Position numbers and translations under genes: made by a program. Source: Pseudomonadota bacterium (lineage in GTDB: Bacteria > Pseudomonadota > Gammaproteobacteria > Burkholderiales > Burkholderiaceae_C). Taken from it: a stretch of 48,381 bases of DNA. Numbering within the stretch: the first letter of the stretch is position 1; the number at the start of each line of letters is the position of its first letter. The DNA is taken from NCBI GenBank assembly GCA_029779845.1, contig JAKOZT010000140.1:1-48381 (forward strand), given 5' to 3'. The notes under the pieces were generated by a model, which saw nothing but the letters and a program-made list of their open reading frames with translations, searched no databases and was not told the origin of the DNA. Below, one piece after another: positions 21,510-32,175 of the stretch.

Positions 21510-23405
21510 ATGGCCAAGGACTTCGAGACGATGGAGGACAGCAACCGCTCGGCCAACCCGAGCATCCACGCGCTGTCCGATCCGGCGCGGCGGCTGTGGC
21601 TGCAAGGCGGCCTCGGCGCGCTGGCGAGCGGCGCGCTCGCGCCCTGGCTGGCGGCTTGCGCGAGCGGCGCTTCGGCCGGGCCGCTGCTCGGCTTCCAGGG
21701 CATCGCGGCCAGCAGCGCCGATGCCCTGCGCGTGCCCGAGGGCTACGTCGCCGAGGTGATCGCGCCCTGGGGCGAGCCGGTGGGCATTCCCGGCGCGATG
21801 CCGGCGTGGCGCGAGGATGCGTCGAACACCGCCGCCGAACAGGCGCTGCAGATGGGCATGCACCACGACGGCATCCACTTCTACCCGCTGGACGGCGGCA
21901 GCTCGCGCGGACTGCTCGTGATGAACCACGAGTACGTCGACGACGGGCTGCTGCACCCCGACGGCATGAAGACCTGGAGCGCCGAGAAGGTGAAGAAGGC
22001 GCAGGCGGCGCACGGCGTCGCGGTGATCGAGATCGAACTGCACGAGGGCCGCTGGCAGATGGTGAGGCCGTCGCGTTTTGCGCGCCGCTTCACCGCGTCG
22101 ACGCCGTTCGTGGTGCAAGGCCCGGCGGCCGGCCATGCGCTGATGAAGACCGCTGCCGACCCCGAGGGCCGCACGGTGCGGGGCACGCTGAACAACTGCG
22201 CGGCCGGCAGGACGCCCTGGGGCACCTACCTCTCCGGCGAGGAGAACTGGGCTTTCTACTTCGACGGCGGCGAGGCGATCACGCCCGACCAGAAGCGCTG
22301 GGGCCTGCGCAAGAGCGGCTTCTATCGCTGGGGCGAACACGACCCGCGCTTCGATGCGCGCCAGCATCCCAACGAGTTCCACCGCTTCGGCTGGATCGTC
22401 GAGATCGATCCGATGGACCCGGCCAGCACGCCGGTCAAGCGCAGCGCGCTGGGCCGCGCCGCGCACGAAGGCGCGTGGGTCGCGGTGACGAAGGACGGCC
22501 GCGCCGTCGTCTACTCCGGCGAGGACGCGCGCTTCGAATACATCTACAAGTTCGTCAGCCGCGATCGCATCGCGCCGGGCGGAGCGAAGACGAACCGCGA
22601 ACTGCTGGACCACGGCACGCTCTACGTCGCGCGCTTCGGCGCCGACGGCACGGGCCGCTGGCTGCCGCTGATCCACGGCAACGGCCCGCTGACGGCGGCC
22701 CACGGCTTCGCCGATCAGGGCGAGGTGCTGGTCAAGACGCGCCAGGCCAGCGACGCGCTCGGCGCCACCAAGATGGACCGCCCCGAGTGGCTCGCCATCG
22801 ACCCGCAGCGCCGCGAGGTCTATTGCACGCTGACCAACAACAGCGCGCGCGGCGGGAAAGACATGCCCGGCGTCGACGCCGCCAACCCGCGCGCCAGCAA
22901 CGTGATGGGCCAGATCATCCGCTGGCGCGAAGAGGGCGACTTCGACGGCCTGGCGATGCGCTGGGACCACCTCGTGCTCGCCGGCGACCCGGCCAACGCA
23001 CGCGCCGAGGCGCAGGGCAACGTCAAGGGCGACATCTTCGCCTGCCCCGACGGCCTGATGCTCGACGCGCGCGGCGTGCTGTGGATCCAGACCGACGCGC
23101 ACGCCTCGCAGATGAACCAGGGCGAGTTCGCGCGCATCGGCAACAACCAGATGCTGGCCTGCGACCGCACGACCGGCGAGGTCCGCCGCTTCCTCACCGG
23201 CCCGGTGAACTGCGAGATCACCGGCGCGACGCTGACGCCCGACGGCCGCACGATGTTCATCAACGTGCAGCACCCCGGCGAGACGTCCAGCGACCGCAGC
23301 GACCCCGACGAGCCGAACAGGTTTTCGCGCTGGCCCTTCGGCGGCCGGCCGCGCTCGGCGACGGTGGCGATCCGGCGCCGCGACGGCGGGCCCATCGGCA
23401 CCTGA
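21510..23405 (+). CDS. PhoX family phosphatase (DUF839)
   Basis: 631 residues, near the usual PhoX length. An N-terminal PARRLWLQGGLGALASG followed by a hydrophobic stretch and AAC resembles a Tat-type signal with a possible lipobox. The body has PhoX/DUF839 hallmarks: YVAEVIAPWGEPVG, QMGMHHDGIHFYPLDG, LLVMNHEYVD, GTYLSGEENWAFYF, GWIVEIDPMDP, HEGAWVAV, YSGEDARFEYIYKFVS, and MFINVQHPGE. PhoX enzymes are calcium/iron-dependent alkaline phosphatases that release phosphate from organic esters outside the cytoplasm. Placement 13 bp after an ABC importer operon suggests cotranscription and perhaps uptake of a phosphorylated or phosphonate-like compound (inference). Confidence 0.9.
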   Translation: MAKDFETMEDSNRSANPSIHALSDPARRLWLQGGLGALASGALAPWLAACASGASAGPLLGFQGIAASSADALRVPEGYVAEVIAPWGEPVGIPGAMPAWREDASNTAAEQALQMGMHHDGIHFYPLDGGSSRGLLVMNHEYVDDGLLHPDGMKTWSAEKVKKAQAAHGVAVIEIELHEGRWQMVRPSRFARRFTASTPFVVQGPAAGHALMKTAADPEGRTVRGTLNNCAAGRTPWGTYLSGEENWAFYFDGGEAITPDQKRWGLRKSGFYRWGEHDPRFDARQHPNEFHRFGWIVEIDPMDPASTPVKRSALGRAAHEGAWVAVTKDGRAVVYSGEDARFEYIYKFVSRDRIAPGGAKTNRELLDHGTLYVARFGADGTGRWLPLIHGNGPLTAAHGFADQGEVLVKTRQASDALGATKMDRPEWLAIDPQRREVYCTLTNNSARGGKDMPGVDAANPRASNVMGQIIRWREEGDFDGLAMRWDHLVLAGDPANARAEAQGNVKGDIFACPDGLMLDARGVLWIQTDAHASQMNQGEFARIGNNQMLACDRTTGEVRRFLTGPVNCEITGATLTPDGRTMFINVQHPGETSSDRSDPDEPNRFSRWPFGGRPRSATVAIRRRDGGPIGT

Positions 23406-23410
23406 ACTTC

Positions 23411-23479
23411 CGTTCGCGCTGAGCCTATCCCCCCGTTCGCGCTGAGCCTGTCCCCCCGTTCGCGCTGAGCCTGTCGAAG
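23411..23479. repeat. Three tandem copies of a 23-bp intergenic repeat
   Basis: Copies begin at 23411, 23434 and 23457. The shared core is cgttcgcgctgagcct; copy 1 has tatccccc, copy 2 tgtccccc and copy 3 tgtcgaag after it. The third copy is the common bacterial form ending gagcctgtcgaag. The array lies between the convergent phoX-like and DUF3237 genes and ends 3 bp before the DUF3237 stop. Confidence 0.85.
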
Positions 23480-23481
23480 CG

Positions 23482-23952
23482 TCAGGCCAGGCGGTAGACG
23501 TCGAGCAGCACCGCGCGCGCCTCGCGCTGGCCGACCGCGATCGCCATCGTCTTGTTCAGGTGCGACCACGCCGGCGCGCCGGTGGTGAAGCGCATCAGCG
23601 TGCGGAAGAAGTAGGCCTCGCGCGGCACCGCCTCGCCGCGCGCCAGGCGTGCCATCACCTCGGCCGGGCCGTGGCGCAGGCCGTCGCTCCTCACCTCGAT
23701 CAGCGCGCCGTCGTCGGCGCGGATCACGTAGTGCGCGGCGATCTCCAGCGCGCCGTCGCCGCGCGCCACCTGCCAGTCGATGCCGCCTTCGACCAGCGTG
23801 CCGTTCAGCTCCGGCCCGCGCACCGTGCCGCCGCCCAGCGGCACGTAGCGGCGTTCGCCGGCCGGCGCGGCGCCGAGGCTGACGAGGGCGCCGACCTCGA
23901 CGCGGATCTGCGTCAAAGGCAGCAAGGCGGGCGCGGGCGGGAAGGGGGTCAT
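23482..23952 (-). CDS. DUF3237 family protein
   Basis: 156 residues matching the DUF3237 beta-barrel family: an N-terminal LTQIRVEVGALVSLG, then RRYVPLGGGTVRGPELNG, WQVARGDGALEIAAHYVIRADDG split over two strands, IEVRSDGLRHGP, YFFRTLMRFTTG and a C-terminal LNKTMAIAVGQREA. The family's function is unknown, though some members are ascribed to aromatic-compound or lipid handling. ATG 23952 has GGAGA upstream. Its downstream side is bounded by the 23-bp repeat. Confidence 0.85.
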   Translation of the reverse strand: MTPFPPAPALLPLTQIRVEVGALVSLGAAPAGERRYVPLGGGTVRGPELNGTLVEGGIDWQVARGDGALEIAAHYVIRADDGALIEVRSDGLRHGPAEVMARLARGEAVPREAYFFRTLMRFTTGAPAWSHLNKTMAIAVGQREARAVLLDVYRLA

Positions 23953-24072
23953 CGGTGGGTCTCCACGGCGGGTCGGCGTCGTCCTACAGAAGCGAACCGG
24001 GCCGGCCGACAGACCCGGCCCGAATCGCTTTCTACATTGAATCGCATGAACATGAACGCGCTGGAGAAGTCC

Positions 24073-24537
24073 ATGAAAGCACTCATTGCCATCGCCGCCG
24101 CCTTGTCGGGCGCCGTGGTCGCGACCGCCGCGCCGTCCGTCGACGACACCCATCTCGCCGCGACCGCGGACATCGTGGCGCCCGAGGAGCGGCCCGCGCT
24201 GCCGCAGGTCGAGCATGCCGGCCCGGTCGCCTACATGAATGGAGGCGCCGGGCTCGACGAAGCCGGCTACATGAAAGCGCACGCGCGCGAGTTCTCGCTG
24301 CAAGTGATCTTCAGCGGCCGCGGCGGCGAGTACGGCGTGGCGGACCGGGTCAGCGTGCAGCGCGGCGGCGAGGAGATCGCCGCCGTCGAGGAGGCCGGCC
24401 CCTACCTGCTGATGCAGCTGCCGCCGGGGCGCTACACCGTCGAAGCCGATTTCGACGGCGGCGTCGAGCGCCGCAGCGTGACCATCGGCCAGGGCACGCG
24501 GCGCATCGACTGGAGCACCGCCAAGGCGTCCGACTGA
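24073..24537 (+). CDS. Small exported hypothetical protein
   Basis: About 154 residues: a signal peptide (MKALIAIAAALSGAVVATAA), an acidic/proline linker, then a beta-rich domain (FSLQVIFSGRGGEYGVADR, VSVQRGGEEIA, YLLMQLPPGRYTVEADFDGG) resembling the carboxypeptidase-regulatory-like/Ig fold, with the PPGRYTV turn common in exported beta-sandwich proteins. ATG 24073 is preferred because GGAG lies 6 bp upstream and a clean signal peptide results; ATG 24046 would add 9 residues. Role unknown. Its end faces the convergent mmsA gene. Confidence 0.7.
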   Translation: MKALIAIAAALSGAVVATAAPSVDDTHLAATADIVAPEERPALPQVEHAGPVAYMNGGAGLDEAGYMKAHAREFSLQVIFSGRGGEYGVADRVSVQRGGEEIAAVEEAGPYLLMQLPPGRYTVEADFDGGVERRSVTIGQGTRRIDWSTAKASD

Positions 24538-24544
24538 CGATCGC

Positions 24545-26065
24545 TCACTTGGCGGTGGGCATCGCGAACTCGGCGCCCTTGGGCGTCGAGGCCGCCCAGC
24601 GCTGCATCACGCTCTTCTGCTTGGTGTAGAAGCGCACGCCTTCCTCGCCGTAGGCGTGCGTGTCGCCGAACAGGCTCCTCTTCCAGCCGCCGAAGCCGTG
24701 CCAGGCCATCGGCACCGGGATCGGCACGTTGATGCCCACCATGCCGGCCTGCACGCGCCGCGCGAACTCGCGCGCGACGTTGCCGTCGGCGGTGAAACAG
24801 GCCACGCCGTTGCCGAACTCATGCTCGTTGACCAGCGCCACCGCCTCGGCGAAATCCTTGGCGCGCACGCAGGCGAGCACCGGGCCGAAGATCTCTTCCC
24901 TGTAGATGCGCATGGCGGGCGTCACGTGGTCGAACAGCGTGCCGCCGGTGAAGAAGCCGGCCTCGTGGCCGGGCACCTTCAGGCCGCGGCCGTCGACCAC
25001 CAGCCTTGCGCCTTCCTGCACGCCCCGCTCGATGCAGCCCTCGATGCGCTCCTTGGCCTGCCGGGTGACGATCGGGCCCATCTCGGCGTCGAGCTCCATG
25101 CCGTTCTTGACCTTCAGCGCGCGCGCGCGCTCGGCGAGGAGGGGCACGATCTTGTCGCCGATGTCGCCCACCAGCACCGCGACGCTGATCGCCATGCAAC
25201 GCTCGCCGGCCGAGCCGTAGCCGGCGCCGATCAGCGCGTCGACCGCCTGTTCGATGTCGGCGTCGGGCATCACCACCATGTGGTTCTTCGCGCCGCCCAG
25301 CGCCTGCACGCGCTTGCCATGCCGGGCGCCGGTCTCGTAGATGTACTGCGCGATCGGCGTCGAGCCGACGAAGCTGAGCGCCTTCACGTCGGGATGCGTC
25401 AGCAGCGCGTCGACCGCCACCTTGTCGCCCTGCACCACGTTGAAGATGCCGTCGGGCAAGCCGGCCTGCCTGAGCAATTCGGCCATGAACAGCGAGGGCG
25501 AAGGGTCGCGTTCGCTCGGCTTGAGGATGAAGGCGTTGCCGCAGGCGATCGCCACCGGGAACATCCAGCACGGCACCATGCACGGGAAGTTGAACGGCGT
25601 GACGCCGGCGACCACGCCCAGCGGCTGGCGCAGCGTCCAGTTGTCGATGCCGGTGCTGACCTGGTCGGTGTAGTCGCCCTTGAGCAGCTGCGGAATGCCG
25701 CAGGCGAACTCGACGATGTCGATGCCGCGCGTCACCTCGCCTTGCGCGTCGGTGAACACCTTGCCGTGCTCGGCGGTGATCATCGCGGCCAGCGTGTCGC
25801 GCTGCTGGTTGATCAGCTCGAGGAACTTGAACAGCACGCGCGCGCGGCGGATCGGCGGCGTGTCGGCCCAGGCGGGGAAGGCGGCCTTGGCGGCGGCCAC
25901 CGCGGCGTCGACTTCGTCGGTGCTGGCCAGCGCCACCTGGCGCGCCACCGCGCCGCTGGCGGGGTTGAACACCGGCTGGCGCCGGCCGCTCGCGCCGGGC
26001 ACGCGCTGTCCGGCGATGAAGTGGCCCACCTCGGCGGTGGCGGTGAAGGCTTCGGGCGCGCCCAT
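24545..26065 (-). CDS. mmsA: CoA-acylating methylmalonate-semialdehyde dehydrogenase
   Basis: 506 residues, full length. It converts methylmalonate semialdehyde, CoA and NAD+ to propionyl-CoA and CO2 in valine (and thymine or inositol) catabolism. Aldehyde-dehydrogenase motifs: [42 protein letters not shown] and catalytic C290 in [13 protein letters not shown]. The glycine-rich [14 protein letters not shown] is typical of MmsA/IolA. ATG 26065 follows a strong AAAGGAG. Upstream lies a structured leader/RNA ending in a strong intrinsic terminator 44 bp from the start. Other mmsA partners are not nearby. Confidence 0.95.
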   Translation of the reverse strand: MGAPEAFTATAEVGHFIAGQRVPGASGRRQPVFNPASGAVARQVALASTDEVDAAVAAAKAAFPAWADTPPIRRARVLFKFLELINQQRDTLAAMITAEHGKVFTDAQGEVTRGIDIVEFACGIPQLLKGDYTDQVSTGIDNWTLRQPLGVVAGVTPFNFPCMVPCWMFPVAIACGNAFILKPSERDPSPSLFMAELLRQAGLPDGIFNVVQGDKVAVDALLTHPDVKALSFVGSTPIAQYIYETGARHGKRVQALGGAKNHMVVMPDADIEQAVDALIGAGYGSAGERCMAISVAVLVGDIGDKIVPLLAERARALKVKNGMELDAEMGPIVTRQAKERIEGCIERGVQEGARLVVDGRGLKVPGHEAGFFTGGTLFDHVTPAMRIYREEIFGPVLACVRAKDFAEAVALVNEHEFGNGVACFTADGNVAREFARRVQAGMVGINVPIPVPMAWHGFGGWKRSLFGDTHAYGEEGVRFYTKQKSVMQRWAASTPKGAEFAMPTAK

Positions 26066-26108
26066 CTGCAGTCTCCTTTGAGGTCGAGCCGGCATTGTCG
26101 GCCAAGGC

Positions 26109-26141
26109 AAAAAAAGAGCCCACCTGCGGGGCAGGTGGGCT
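26109..26141 (-). terminator. Strong intrinsic terminator upstream of mmsA
   Basis: On the minus strand an 11-bp perfect stem, AGCCCACCTGC / GCAGGTGGGCT with a 3-base loop (26117-26141), is followed by CTC and seven consecutive T's (26115-26109). Transcription leftward would end 44 bp before the mmsA start codon. Confidence 0.85.
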
Positions 26142-26260
26142 GTTCAAGTCCTCAAATAAGGACGTCGTTGGGAGGGGTGCCAGTCTCTCGCCCTGTTGAG
26201 GCGGGCGTTTCGGACCTTTGATCGCGCGATCCTCGCGGATCCCGTGTGACAGCAACGCTC
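26109..26260 (-). ncRNA. Putative structured RNA: mmsA leader attenuator or independent sRNA
   Basis: The 26066-26388 gap holds no convincing gene. Read on the minus strand, from about 26260 down to 26109, it folds into successive hairpins: gatcc-gcga-ggatc with a GNRA loop (26227-26240), cgccc-gcctcaaca-gggcg (about 26189-26206), gtcct-tattttg-aggac-like (26148-26163), then a perfect terminator. An unpaired-looking CU-rich stretch (caccccctccc-like, about 26169-26179) resembles an anti-Shine-Dalgarno motif. Either it is a cis leader that attenuates mmsA or a trans-acting small RNA. The 5' end is not defined; I recognise no Rfam family. Confidence 0.45.
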
Positions 26261-26388
26261 GCGACTCTAGAAGCGGCTGCCCGGCCGGGCCATCCCAAAG
26301 ACGTGGGAACCGGGTGATGCGCATGTGGGCGGATCGCACAGTCGCGCGCATCGACCGATGGATGGGGCGCGCGCCGCACAATCCGCGC

Positions 26389-27010
26389 ATGGCCACGCAC
26401 CGACCTCCCCCGCGCCGCCCGCCGCGCCCCGCCGCGCAGCGAGCGCTCACCGAAGCCGAGATCGGCGAGCTGCAACAGCGGCTCGACGCGGTGCCGGCGC
26501 CTTTCGAGCCGCTGGACGTGAGCGCGCTCGACGGCTACCTGTGCGGCGTGCTGTTGCAGCCGCGCCGCATCGCCGAGTCGGCCTGGCTGGCGCACGTGGC
26601 CGATGCCGATGGGCGCGCGCTGCCGGCGACGGTCGATGTGAGCCGGCTGCATGTGCTGGTGCGACAGCGCCACGCCGAGCTGGACGCGGCCATCCAGGCG
26701 CGCCAGTGGTTCGACCCCTGGGTGTTCGAGCTGGACGGCGACGACGGCACGCCCAGCGACGCGGTGGTCGGCTGGGTGGCCGGCTTCGCCACTGCGATGG
26801 AGTTCTTCCCGGCGCTGATGGGGCTGGACGAAGCCGCGCTGCGCGAGCCGCTGGCGCTGCTGTACCGGCATCTCGACCCCGACGACCTGGAAGACGCCGA
26901 CGACCTGCTCGAAGAGATCGAGTCGCTGGAGCCGCCCGCCGATCTGGCCGAGGCGGTGGAGGATCTGGTCAAGGCGACGCTGCTGCTGGCCGACGTGTCG
27001 CGACCCAAAA

Positions 27011-27018
<8 letters not shown>
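26389..27018 (+). CDS. UPF0149 (YgfB/YecA) family protein
   Basis: 209 residues. After a proline/arginine-rich tail comes the UPF0149 core: LTEAEIGELQQRLDAVP, DVSALDGYLCGVLLQP, QWFDPWVFELDGDDG, VVGWVAGFATAMEFFPAL and the acidic DDLEDADDLLEEIESLEPP. YgfB-type proteins are small helical proteins; Pseudomonas YgfB affects AmpG/AmpDh regulation, but no general role is known. No C-terminal SEC-C zinc motif, unlike YecA. ATG 26389 removes an unrelated upstream extension. The 3' end overlaps the convergent priA stop by 8 bp. Confidence 0.85.
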
Positions 27019-29065
<2,047 letters not shown>

Positions 29066-29406
29066 GCTGCACAGCGGCGCGCAGTTAGCCGCCGTATCTC
29101 GACCGACTGTGAAGGAATGCCGGCAAGTGATTGATTCGACGAGGCTTTCCGAGCTTTCCACGCCGCCTGTGGATAACTTTGTGCGCAACCTGCCCAAAGC
29201 CGCGCTAACTGCTTGATACGCCACGCTGCAGGGTCTTTTGCCCGCTTTCGCAGCAGGAATAAAGAACCAATCAAATCAATGACTTGCGTCATGGCTGGGC
29301 GTTTGCCGTGCGGCGCCGCAACAGATGCGCGGCGCGCCGAACGCGATGCCAGATTTGGGGATAAGTCAAGCCCTGAGCGTTCACTCACGCGCCAAGGCCG
29401 CCGCGC
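29066..29406. other. 341-bp gap between priA and hemE with two DnaA-box-like sites
   Basis: No credible gene. It contains a perfect DnaA-box sequence TGTGGATAA (29168-29176) and a one-mismatch copy TGGGGATAA (29356-29364). A relatively AT-rich stretch (29255-29290, with aggaataaagaaccaatc) lies between them. The priA promoter must lie here, on the minus strand; downstream sequences of hemE also end here. Confidence 0.6.
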
Positions 29407-30507
29407 TCAGGCGGCGCGGATGCGACGCGACACCTCGTGCACCGTGTCGACCAGCACGGACACCGCGTCGGGCGGCGTGTGCTGGCTGATGCCGTGGCCG
29501 AGGTTGAAGACGTGGCCGCCGTACCCCCCCTGCGCGTTGCGCGGCGCGCCGAAGCTTTCCAGCACCTTGGTGGCCTCGGCGCGGATCTGGGCAGCGTCCG
29601 CGAACAGCACGTTCGGATCGAGGTTGCCTTGCAGCGCGACGCGGTCGCCGGTCAGGCGGCGCGCGCTGCCGAGGTTCATCGTCCAGTCCAGCCCGACCAC
29701 GTCGGGGCCGACGCCGTCGATTTGTGCGGCGATCTGCTCCACCCACAGCCCGCCGCCCTTGGTGAAGACGATGTGCGGGATGCGTGCGCCGGCGTGCTCG
29801 CGCTTGAGCTGCTTGAGCACGCGGCGCGTGTAGGCGAGGCTGAATTCCTGGAAGGCGCCGTCGGCCAGCACGCCGCCCCAGCTGTCGAACACCATCACCG
29901 CCTGCGCGCCGGCCTCGATCTGCGTGTTCAGGTACAGCGCCACCGCGTCGGCGTTGATCTCGAGGATGCGGTGCATCAGGTCGGGGCGGCGATACAGCAT
30001 CGTCTTGACGAGCCGGTAGTCGTCCGAACCGGCGCCTTCGACCATGTAGCAGGCCAGCGTCCACGGGCTGCCCGAGAAGCCGATCAGCGGCACGCGGCCG
30101 TTCAGCGCCTTGCGGATCGAGGTGACCGCGTCGAACACGTAGCGCAGCTTGTCCATGTCGGGCACGGCGAGCTTCGCCACCGCCGCCTCGTCGCGCACCG
30201 CGTGGGCGAAGCGCGGCCCTTCGCCGATCGCGAAGCTCAGGCCCAGGCCCATCGCGTCGGGCACGGTGAGGATGTCGCTGAACAGGATCGCGGCATCGAG
30301 CGCATAACGTTCGAGCGGCTGCAGCGTCACCTCGGTGGCGAAGGCGGTGTTGGTCGCCAGGCCCATGAAACTGCCCGCCTTGGCGCGCGTGTCGCGGTAT
30401 TCGGCCAGGTAGCGGCCGGCCTGGCGCATCAGCCACACGGGCGTGTGCTCGGTGGGCTGGCGCAGGCAGGCGCGCAGGAAGCTGTCGTTCTGGAGCGGCG
30501 CAAACAT
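29407..30507 (-). CDS. hemE: Uroporphyrinogen decarboxylase
   Basis: 366 residues, full length. It decarboxylates uroporphyrinogen III to coproporphyrinogen III in haem synthesis, in the cytosol. Conserved signatures: the N-terminal [16 protein letters not shown], substrate-binding [46 protein letters not shown], and [12 protein letters not shown] followed by [12 protein letters not shown] and [16 protein letters not shown] 30507 gives the family N-terminus [15 protein letters not shown]. Divergent from cysK across 49 bp. Confidence 0.97.
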   Translation of the reverse strand: MFAPLQNDSFLRACLRQPTEHTPVWLMRQAGRYLAEYRDTRAKAGSFMGLATNTAFATEVTLQPLERYALDAAILFSDILTVPDAMGLGLSFAIGEGPRFAHAVRDEAAVAKLAVPDMDKLRYVFDAVTSIRKALNGRVPLIGFSGSPWTLACYMVEGAGSDDYRLVKTMLYRRPDLMHRILEINADAVALYLNTQIEAGAQAVMVFDSWGGVLADGAFQEFSLAYTRRVLKQLKREHAGARIPHIVFTKGGGLWVEQIAAQIDGVGPDVVGLDWTMNLGSARRLTGDRVALQGNLDPNVLFADAAQIRAEATKVLESFGAPRNAQGGYGGHVFNLGHGISQHTPPDAVSVLVDTVHEVSRRIRAA

Positions 30508-30556
30508 GGTCGGATTATCGCGCCCATAATTCCGCGATCTTCCGAGGAGAGCAGCC

Positions 30557-31486
30557 ATGCGCGCCAGCAACGTCCTGCAGACCATCGGCAACACGCCGCA
30601 CATCCGCGTCAACCGCCTGTTCGGCGCCGTGCCGGGTTCGCACGAGGTGTGGATCAAGAGCGAACGCGCCAACCCGGGCGGCTCGATCAAGGACCGCATC
30701 GCGCTGGCCATGGTCGAGGCGGCCGAGGCCTCCGGCGCGCTGAAACCCGGCGCGACCATCATCGAGCCGACCTCGGGCAACACCGGCGTGGGCCTGGCGA
30801 TGGTGGCGGCGGTGAAGGGCTACCCGCTGATCCTGGTGATGCCCGACAGCATGAGCGTCGAGCGGCGCCGCCTGATGCTCGCCTACGGCGCGAAGTTCGA
30901 GCTGACGCCGCGCGAGAAGGGCATGAACGGCTCGATCGCGCGCGCCAAGGAACTGATCGCCGCGACGCCGAGCTCGTGGATGCCGCAGCAGTTCGAGAAC
31001 CCGGCCAACATCGAGGCGCACGTGCGCGCCACGGCCGCCGAGATCGCCGCCGACTTTCCCGAGGGGCTGGACGCGCTGATCACCGGCGTGGGCACCGGCG
31101 GCCACCTGACCGGCTGCGCCCAGGTGCTGAAGGCGAAGTGGCCCAAGCTGAAGGTGTTCGCGGTGGAGCCGGCCGCCTCGCCGGTGATCAGCGGCGGCAA
31201 GCCCAGCCCGCACCCGATCCAGGGCATTGGCGCGGGCTTCATCCCGGCCAACCTGAAGACCGAACTGCTCGACGGCGTGATCCAGGTCGAGGCCGAGGCG
31301 GCGCGCGAGATGGCGCGCCGCAGCGCCCGCGAGGAAGGGCTGCTGGTGGGCATCTCCTCGGGCGCGACGCTGGCGGCGATCGCGCAGAAGCTGCCCGAGC
31401 TGCCGGCCGGCGCGCGTGTGCTGGGCTTCAACTACGACACCGGCGAGCGTTATCTCTCCATCGACGGCTTCCTGCCCACGGAGTGA
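30557..31486 (+). CDS. cysK: Cysteine synthase, O-acetylserine sulfhydrylase
   Basis: 309 residues of the PLP beta family, making cysteine from O-acetylserine and sulfide. Seen: [16 protein letters not shown] lysine K45 in [13 protein letters not shown], the substrate loop [11 protein letters not shown], phosphate-binding [10 protein letters not shown], and C-terminal [13 protein letters not shown] and [13 protein letters not shown]. The FIPANL and GISSGA blocks fit CysK better than CysM. The start follows GAGGAGA. The stop overlaps creB by GTGA, so cysK-creB-creC form a coupled operon. Confidence 0.93.
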   Translation: MRASNVLQTIGNTPHIRVNRLFGAVPGSHEVWIKSERANPGGSIKDRIALAMVEAAEASGALKPGATIIEPTSGNTGVGLAMVAAVKGYPLILVMPDSMSVERRRLMLAYGAKFELTPREKGMNGSIARAKELIAATPSSWMPQQFENPANIEAHVRATAAEIAADFPEGLDALITGVGTGGHLTGCAQVLKAKWPKLKVFAVEPAASPVISGGKPSPHPIQGIGAGFIPANLKTELLDGVIQVEAEAAREMARRSAREEGLLVGISSGATLAAIAQKLPELPAGARVLGFNYDTGERYLSIDGFLPTE

Positions 31487-32175
31487 AACCCGCCATCCTC
31501 ATCGTCGAGGACGAGCCCGGCATCGCCGACACGCTGCAGTACGCGCTGTCCACCGACGGCTTCGAGCCGCTGTGGGTGGCCACCGGCGAAGCGGCGCTGG
31601 CGCGGCTGCGCGAGGCGAGCCCGGCGCTGGTGATTCTCGACATCGGCCTGCCGGACCTGAACGGCTTCGAGGTCTTCAAGCGCCTGCGCGCGTTCAGCGA
31701 AGTGCCGGTGGTGTTCCTGACCGCGCGCGCCGACGAGATCGACCGCGTCGTCGGCCTGGAACTCGGCGCCGACGACTACGTCGCCAAGCCCTTCTCGCCG
31801 CGTGAGCTGGTGGCGCGTGTGCGCACCATCCTGCGCCGCGTGGCGAAAGCGGCGCCGGCGCAGCCGCCGCTGCCCTTCGCGGTCGACGCGGGCCGGCGCT
31901 CGATCCGCTTCTACGGCCGGCCGCTGGAACTCTCGCGCTACGAATACGGCCTGCTGAAGACGCTGGTCGAGCATCCCGGCCACGTCTTCCGCCGCGACGT
32001 GCTGCTCGACAAGGTGTGGGACACCAGCAGCGAGAGCCTGGACCGCACCGTGGATGCGCACGTCAAGACGCTGCGCGCCAAGCTGAAGGCCGTCGCGCCG
32101 ACGCTGGAGCCGATCCGCACGCACCGCGGCAGCGGCTATGCGCTCGCCGAGGATCTGCCGGCGGCGCTGCCGTGA
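31483..32175 (+). CDS. creB: Two-component response regulator CreB
   Basis: 230 residues. Receiver domain (1-120) with phosphoacceptor D53 ([14 protein letters not shown]) and the conserved lysine in [14 protein letters not shown]-terminal OmpR-type winged helix ([15 protein letters not shown], then [24 protein letters not shown]). The wording matches E. coli CreB closely. CreB with CreC responds to growth state and carbon metabolism; regulated genes here are unknown and no creD is visible in the window. GTG start at 31483 overlaps the cysK stop. Confidence 0.92.
   Translation: MKPAILIVEDEPGIADTLQYALSTDGFEPLWVATGEAALARLREASPALVILDIGLPDLNGFEVFKRLRAFSEVPVVFLTARADEIDRVVGLELGADDYVAKPFSPRELVARVRTILRRVAKAAPAQPPLPFAVDAGRRSIRFYGRPLELSRYEYGLLKTLVEHPGHVFRRDVLLDKVWDTSSESLDRTVDAHVKTLRAKLKAVAPTLEPIRTHRGSGYALAEDLPAALP

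Noticed and set aside
26161..26260. Glycine riboswitch or 6S RNA upstream of mmsA
   Set aside because: A gcgagagac-like segment is present, but the conserved glycine-riboswitch 3' block and tandem aptamer are missing. The region also lacks the long closing stem and central bubble of 6S RNA.
29066..29406. Replication origin between priA and hemE
   Set aside because: Only one perfect and one imperfect DnaA box, and no dnaA, dnaN, rpmH or gidA neighbours.
29213..29833. A small gene upstream of priA, extending into hemE on the plus strand
   Set aside because: The translation shows no recognisable domain, it overlaps hemE antisense, and the start has no Shine-Dalgarno.
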